Source of the DNA: Methylobacterium planeticum
GTDB taxonomy: Bacteria > Pseudomonadota > Alphaproteobacteria > Rhizobiales > Beijerinckiaceae
Direction: 5' to 3'
DNA: 64,000 nt
NCBI RefSeq assembly: GCF_008806345.1
Contig: NZ_VZZJ01000017.1
Span: forward strand, 52,361-116,360
Part shown: piece after piece, positions 62,667-64,000 of the stretch
Position numbering within the stretch: the first letter of the stretch is position 1
Layout of the letters: every line of letters starts with the position of its first letter
Position numbers and translations under genes: made by a program
Notes under the pieces: model-generated
What the model was told of the DNA's origin: nothing
Database searches by the model: none
Seen by the model: the letters and a program-made list of their open reading frames with translations, nothing else

Positions 62667-63776
62667 CTACTTCCCCGCCGGCGTGAAGGCCCCGTCCTTC
62701 CAGACGTAGAGCACGTAGCCCTGGGCGGTGACGTCGCCCTTGGCGTCGAAGCCGACCGGGCCGAGGACGAGGTCGAAGCGCTCCCGGTGGAGGGTCGCGG
62801 CGATCGCCTTCGGGTCGCTCGCATGGGCGAAGTTGCCCGCCGCCACCAGGGCCTGGAGGGCGGCGTAGCCGTAGATGGTGGAGCCCGTCGGCTCGACGCC
62901 CTCGGCCTTGAAGGCCTGGACCACGGCCGCCGCCGCCGGCTGGCGGCTCGGGTCGAGGTAGAAGGTCATCAGCACGCCGTTGCTCGCCGGGCCGGCGATC
63001 TTGGCGAAATCCTGGGTGGCGATGGCGGAGGTGCCGAACCATTGCGGCCGGAAGCCCCGCTCGGCCGAGATCCGCACGAGGCGGCCCATCTCGGTGGCGT
63101 CGCCCCCGTAATAGACCACGTCGATCCCGGCCGCCTTCAGCCGGTCGGCCAGCGCCGCGTCGTCGGCGTCGCTCGGCGAGAAGGCCACCGACATCGCCTC
63201 GTTGATGCCGATGCGGTTGAGATTGTCCTTGGTGGCGGCCGCGAGCGTGCGGGAGGCCGGGGTCAGGTCCTGGATCAGGGCGATCTTGCGGTCGCGGAAG
63301 CGCTCGGCCAGCACGGTGGCGGAGAGCCGGGCCTGGTCGTCGTCGCGGCCGCAGACCCGGAAGATCGTGGGCAGCCCGCGGTCGGTGAGCTTGGCCGCCA
63401 CCGAGGCCGCGGTGATCATCAGGATGCCGTTGGCGGCGTAGACCTCGGAGGCCGCCATCGAGGCGTTCGAGCAGACATGGCCGACAACCAGGCCGACCTT
63501 GGCCTGGACGAAGTGGTTGGCGACCGCCGTGGCCTTGTTGGAATCGCAGGCATCGTCCTGCACGTCGAGGGTGATGGGCTCGCCGTCGAGCCCGCCCCGG
63601 GCGTTGGCGTCGCGCGCCGCCGCCTCGACCCCGCGCAGCACCTGCTCGCCGACGGCCACGTAGGCGCCCGACCGCGGCACCGCGACGCCGATCGTGACAT
63701 CGGCCGGGGCCGGGGACACGAGGGCTGAGAAACCGGCCGCCAGGGCGAGCAGGGGGCCGACAGGTCTGATCTTCAT
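62667..63776 (-). CDS. Branched-chain amino acid-type ABC substrate-binding protein
   Basis: A periplasmic binding protein (Leu/Ile/Val family, peripla_BP_6 fold). The 369-residue product has a signal peptide (VGPLLALAAGFSALVSPAPA, cut near ADV). It continues with VTIGVAVPRSGAYVAVGEQV, LDVQDDACDSNKATAVANHF, VGLVVGHVCSNASMAASEVY, VYYGGDATEMGRLVRISAER and the C-terminal GPVGFDAKGDVTAQGYVLYV. These match LivK-like proteins. AGAAGG precedes the ATG at 63776. No livHMGF genes are in view; they could lie beyond the right edge only on the upstream side. The ligand is unknown. Confidence 0.92.
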   Translation of the reverse strand: MKIRPVGPLLALAAGFSALVSPAPADVTIGVAVPRSGAYVAVGEQVLRGVEAAARDANARGGLDGEPITLDVQDDACDSNKATAVANHFVQAKVGLVVGHVCSNASMAASEVYAANGILMITAASVAAKLTDRGLPTIFRVCGRDDDQARLSATVLAERFRDRKIALIQDLTPASRTLAAATKDNLNRIGINEAMSVAFSPSDADDAALADRLKAAGIDVVYYGGDATEMGRLVRISAERGFRPQWFGTSAIATQDFAKIAGPASNGVLMTFYLDPSRQPAAAAVVQAFKAEGVEPTGSTIYGYAALQALVAAGNFAHASDPKAIAATLHRERFDLVLGPVGFDAKGDVTAQGYVLYVWKDGAFTPAGK

Positions 63777-63947
63777 CGGGCCCCTTCTAGACGCTCGGCC
63801 CGCGCCGTGACAAAGCCCGCGGTCCCGTCCGTCTTCCCTCGACCCAGGAAACGACGGCGCCGCGCAGCTTGGCAAGAGGGGAATTGGTGGGAGGCGGCCG
63901 GAACCGCCGTGTCCGAATGCGGATCGGGGCCGGCCCCTTCTGGGTCT

Positions 63948-64000
63948 TCAGCGGGTGTAGGCGTAGACGGAGGCTGCGGATCCGATGGGTCCTGCGACGG
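63948..64000 (-). CDS. Possible C-terminal end of a gene entering from the right edge
   Basis: On the minus strand a frame open at the edge ends VAGPIGSAASVYAYTR before a TGA at 63948-63950. Only 16 residues are visible and no family can be named. A 12-base palindrome GGGGCCGGCCCC (63926-63937) lies just past the stop, as a terminator-like hairpin would. Confidence 0.3.
   Translation of the reverse strand, partial: VAGPIGSAASVYAYTR

Noticed and set aside
63880..63960. A tRNA-like fold near the right edge
   Set aside because: GC-rich pairings exist but no T-loop GGTTCGA-type segment or cloverleaf could be drawn.

Overview
The window is very GC-rich chromosomal DNA with dense coding, many GTG/TTG starts and gene families typical of Alphaproteobacteria in the order Hyphomicrobiales. 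A Methylobacterium-like genome fits best. The clues are the tal-pgi fusion, class I lysyl-tRNA synthetase, long dCTP deaminase, DUF482 acyltransferase, NasST regulation and ApaG/LolA/FtsK content. This assignment is inference from gene content, not from a search. I see no phage, IS element, CRISPR array or tRNA; the region looks like core chromosome.

Layout. Bases 1-4 kb: pnp (cut by the left edge) and rpsO, an APC permease, a 31-residue small protein and xthA. 4-12 kb: plsC, lolA, a long ftsK without membrane segments, and glutamine-dependent nadE. 12-19 kb: a small orphan, PilZ, HIT, CDF transporter, glutathione peroxidase, M20 amidohydrolase with a DUF482 acyltransferase, an orphan, GDPD and RidA. 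19-23 kb: argD-argF and hslO. 23-29 kb: a secreted protein with three internal repeats, speG-like/argE, apaG, a membrane protein and dcd. 29-38 kb: a minus-strand sugar-phosphate block reading GH15, tkt, tal-pgi, gnd, pgl. 39-51 kb: nitrate assimilation, with nasT-nasS followed by a flavoprotein reductase, nirA, an Fe-S/FNR reductase, nasA and cysG. 51-64 kb: SCO protein, a GT2 glycosyltransferase, three lone solute-binding proteins, lysK, SDR, DUF1328, ClC, photolyase, a phosphatase-like protein and a probable small RNA.

How genes work together. The nitrate block is the most informative part. NasA makes nitrite, NirA (siroheme and 4Fe-4S) reduces it to ammonium, CysG makes siroheme, and two flavin reductases can supply electrons. 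Upstream of the first structural gene I find a sigma-54 -24/-12 promoter. Its predicted start lies one base before a hairpin whose six-base loop carries A1 and G4, as recognised by ANTAR proteins. A second hairpin overlaps a long terminator ending in six T. This predicts double control by nitrogen status (sigma-54) and nitrate (NasST antitermination).

The sugar-phosphate block joins oxidative (pgl, gnd) and non-oxidative (tkt, tal-pgi) pentose phosphate steps, but zwf is not in the window. No wholly new multi-gene system was found. The best candidates for new description are the nas leader, the small RNA near 60.5 kb, the three-repeat secreted protein and the Fe-S/FNR fusion.
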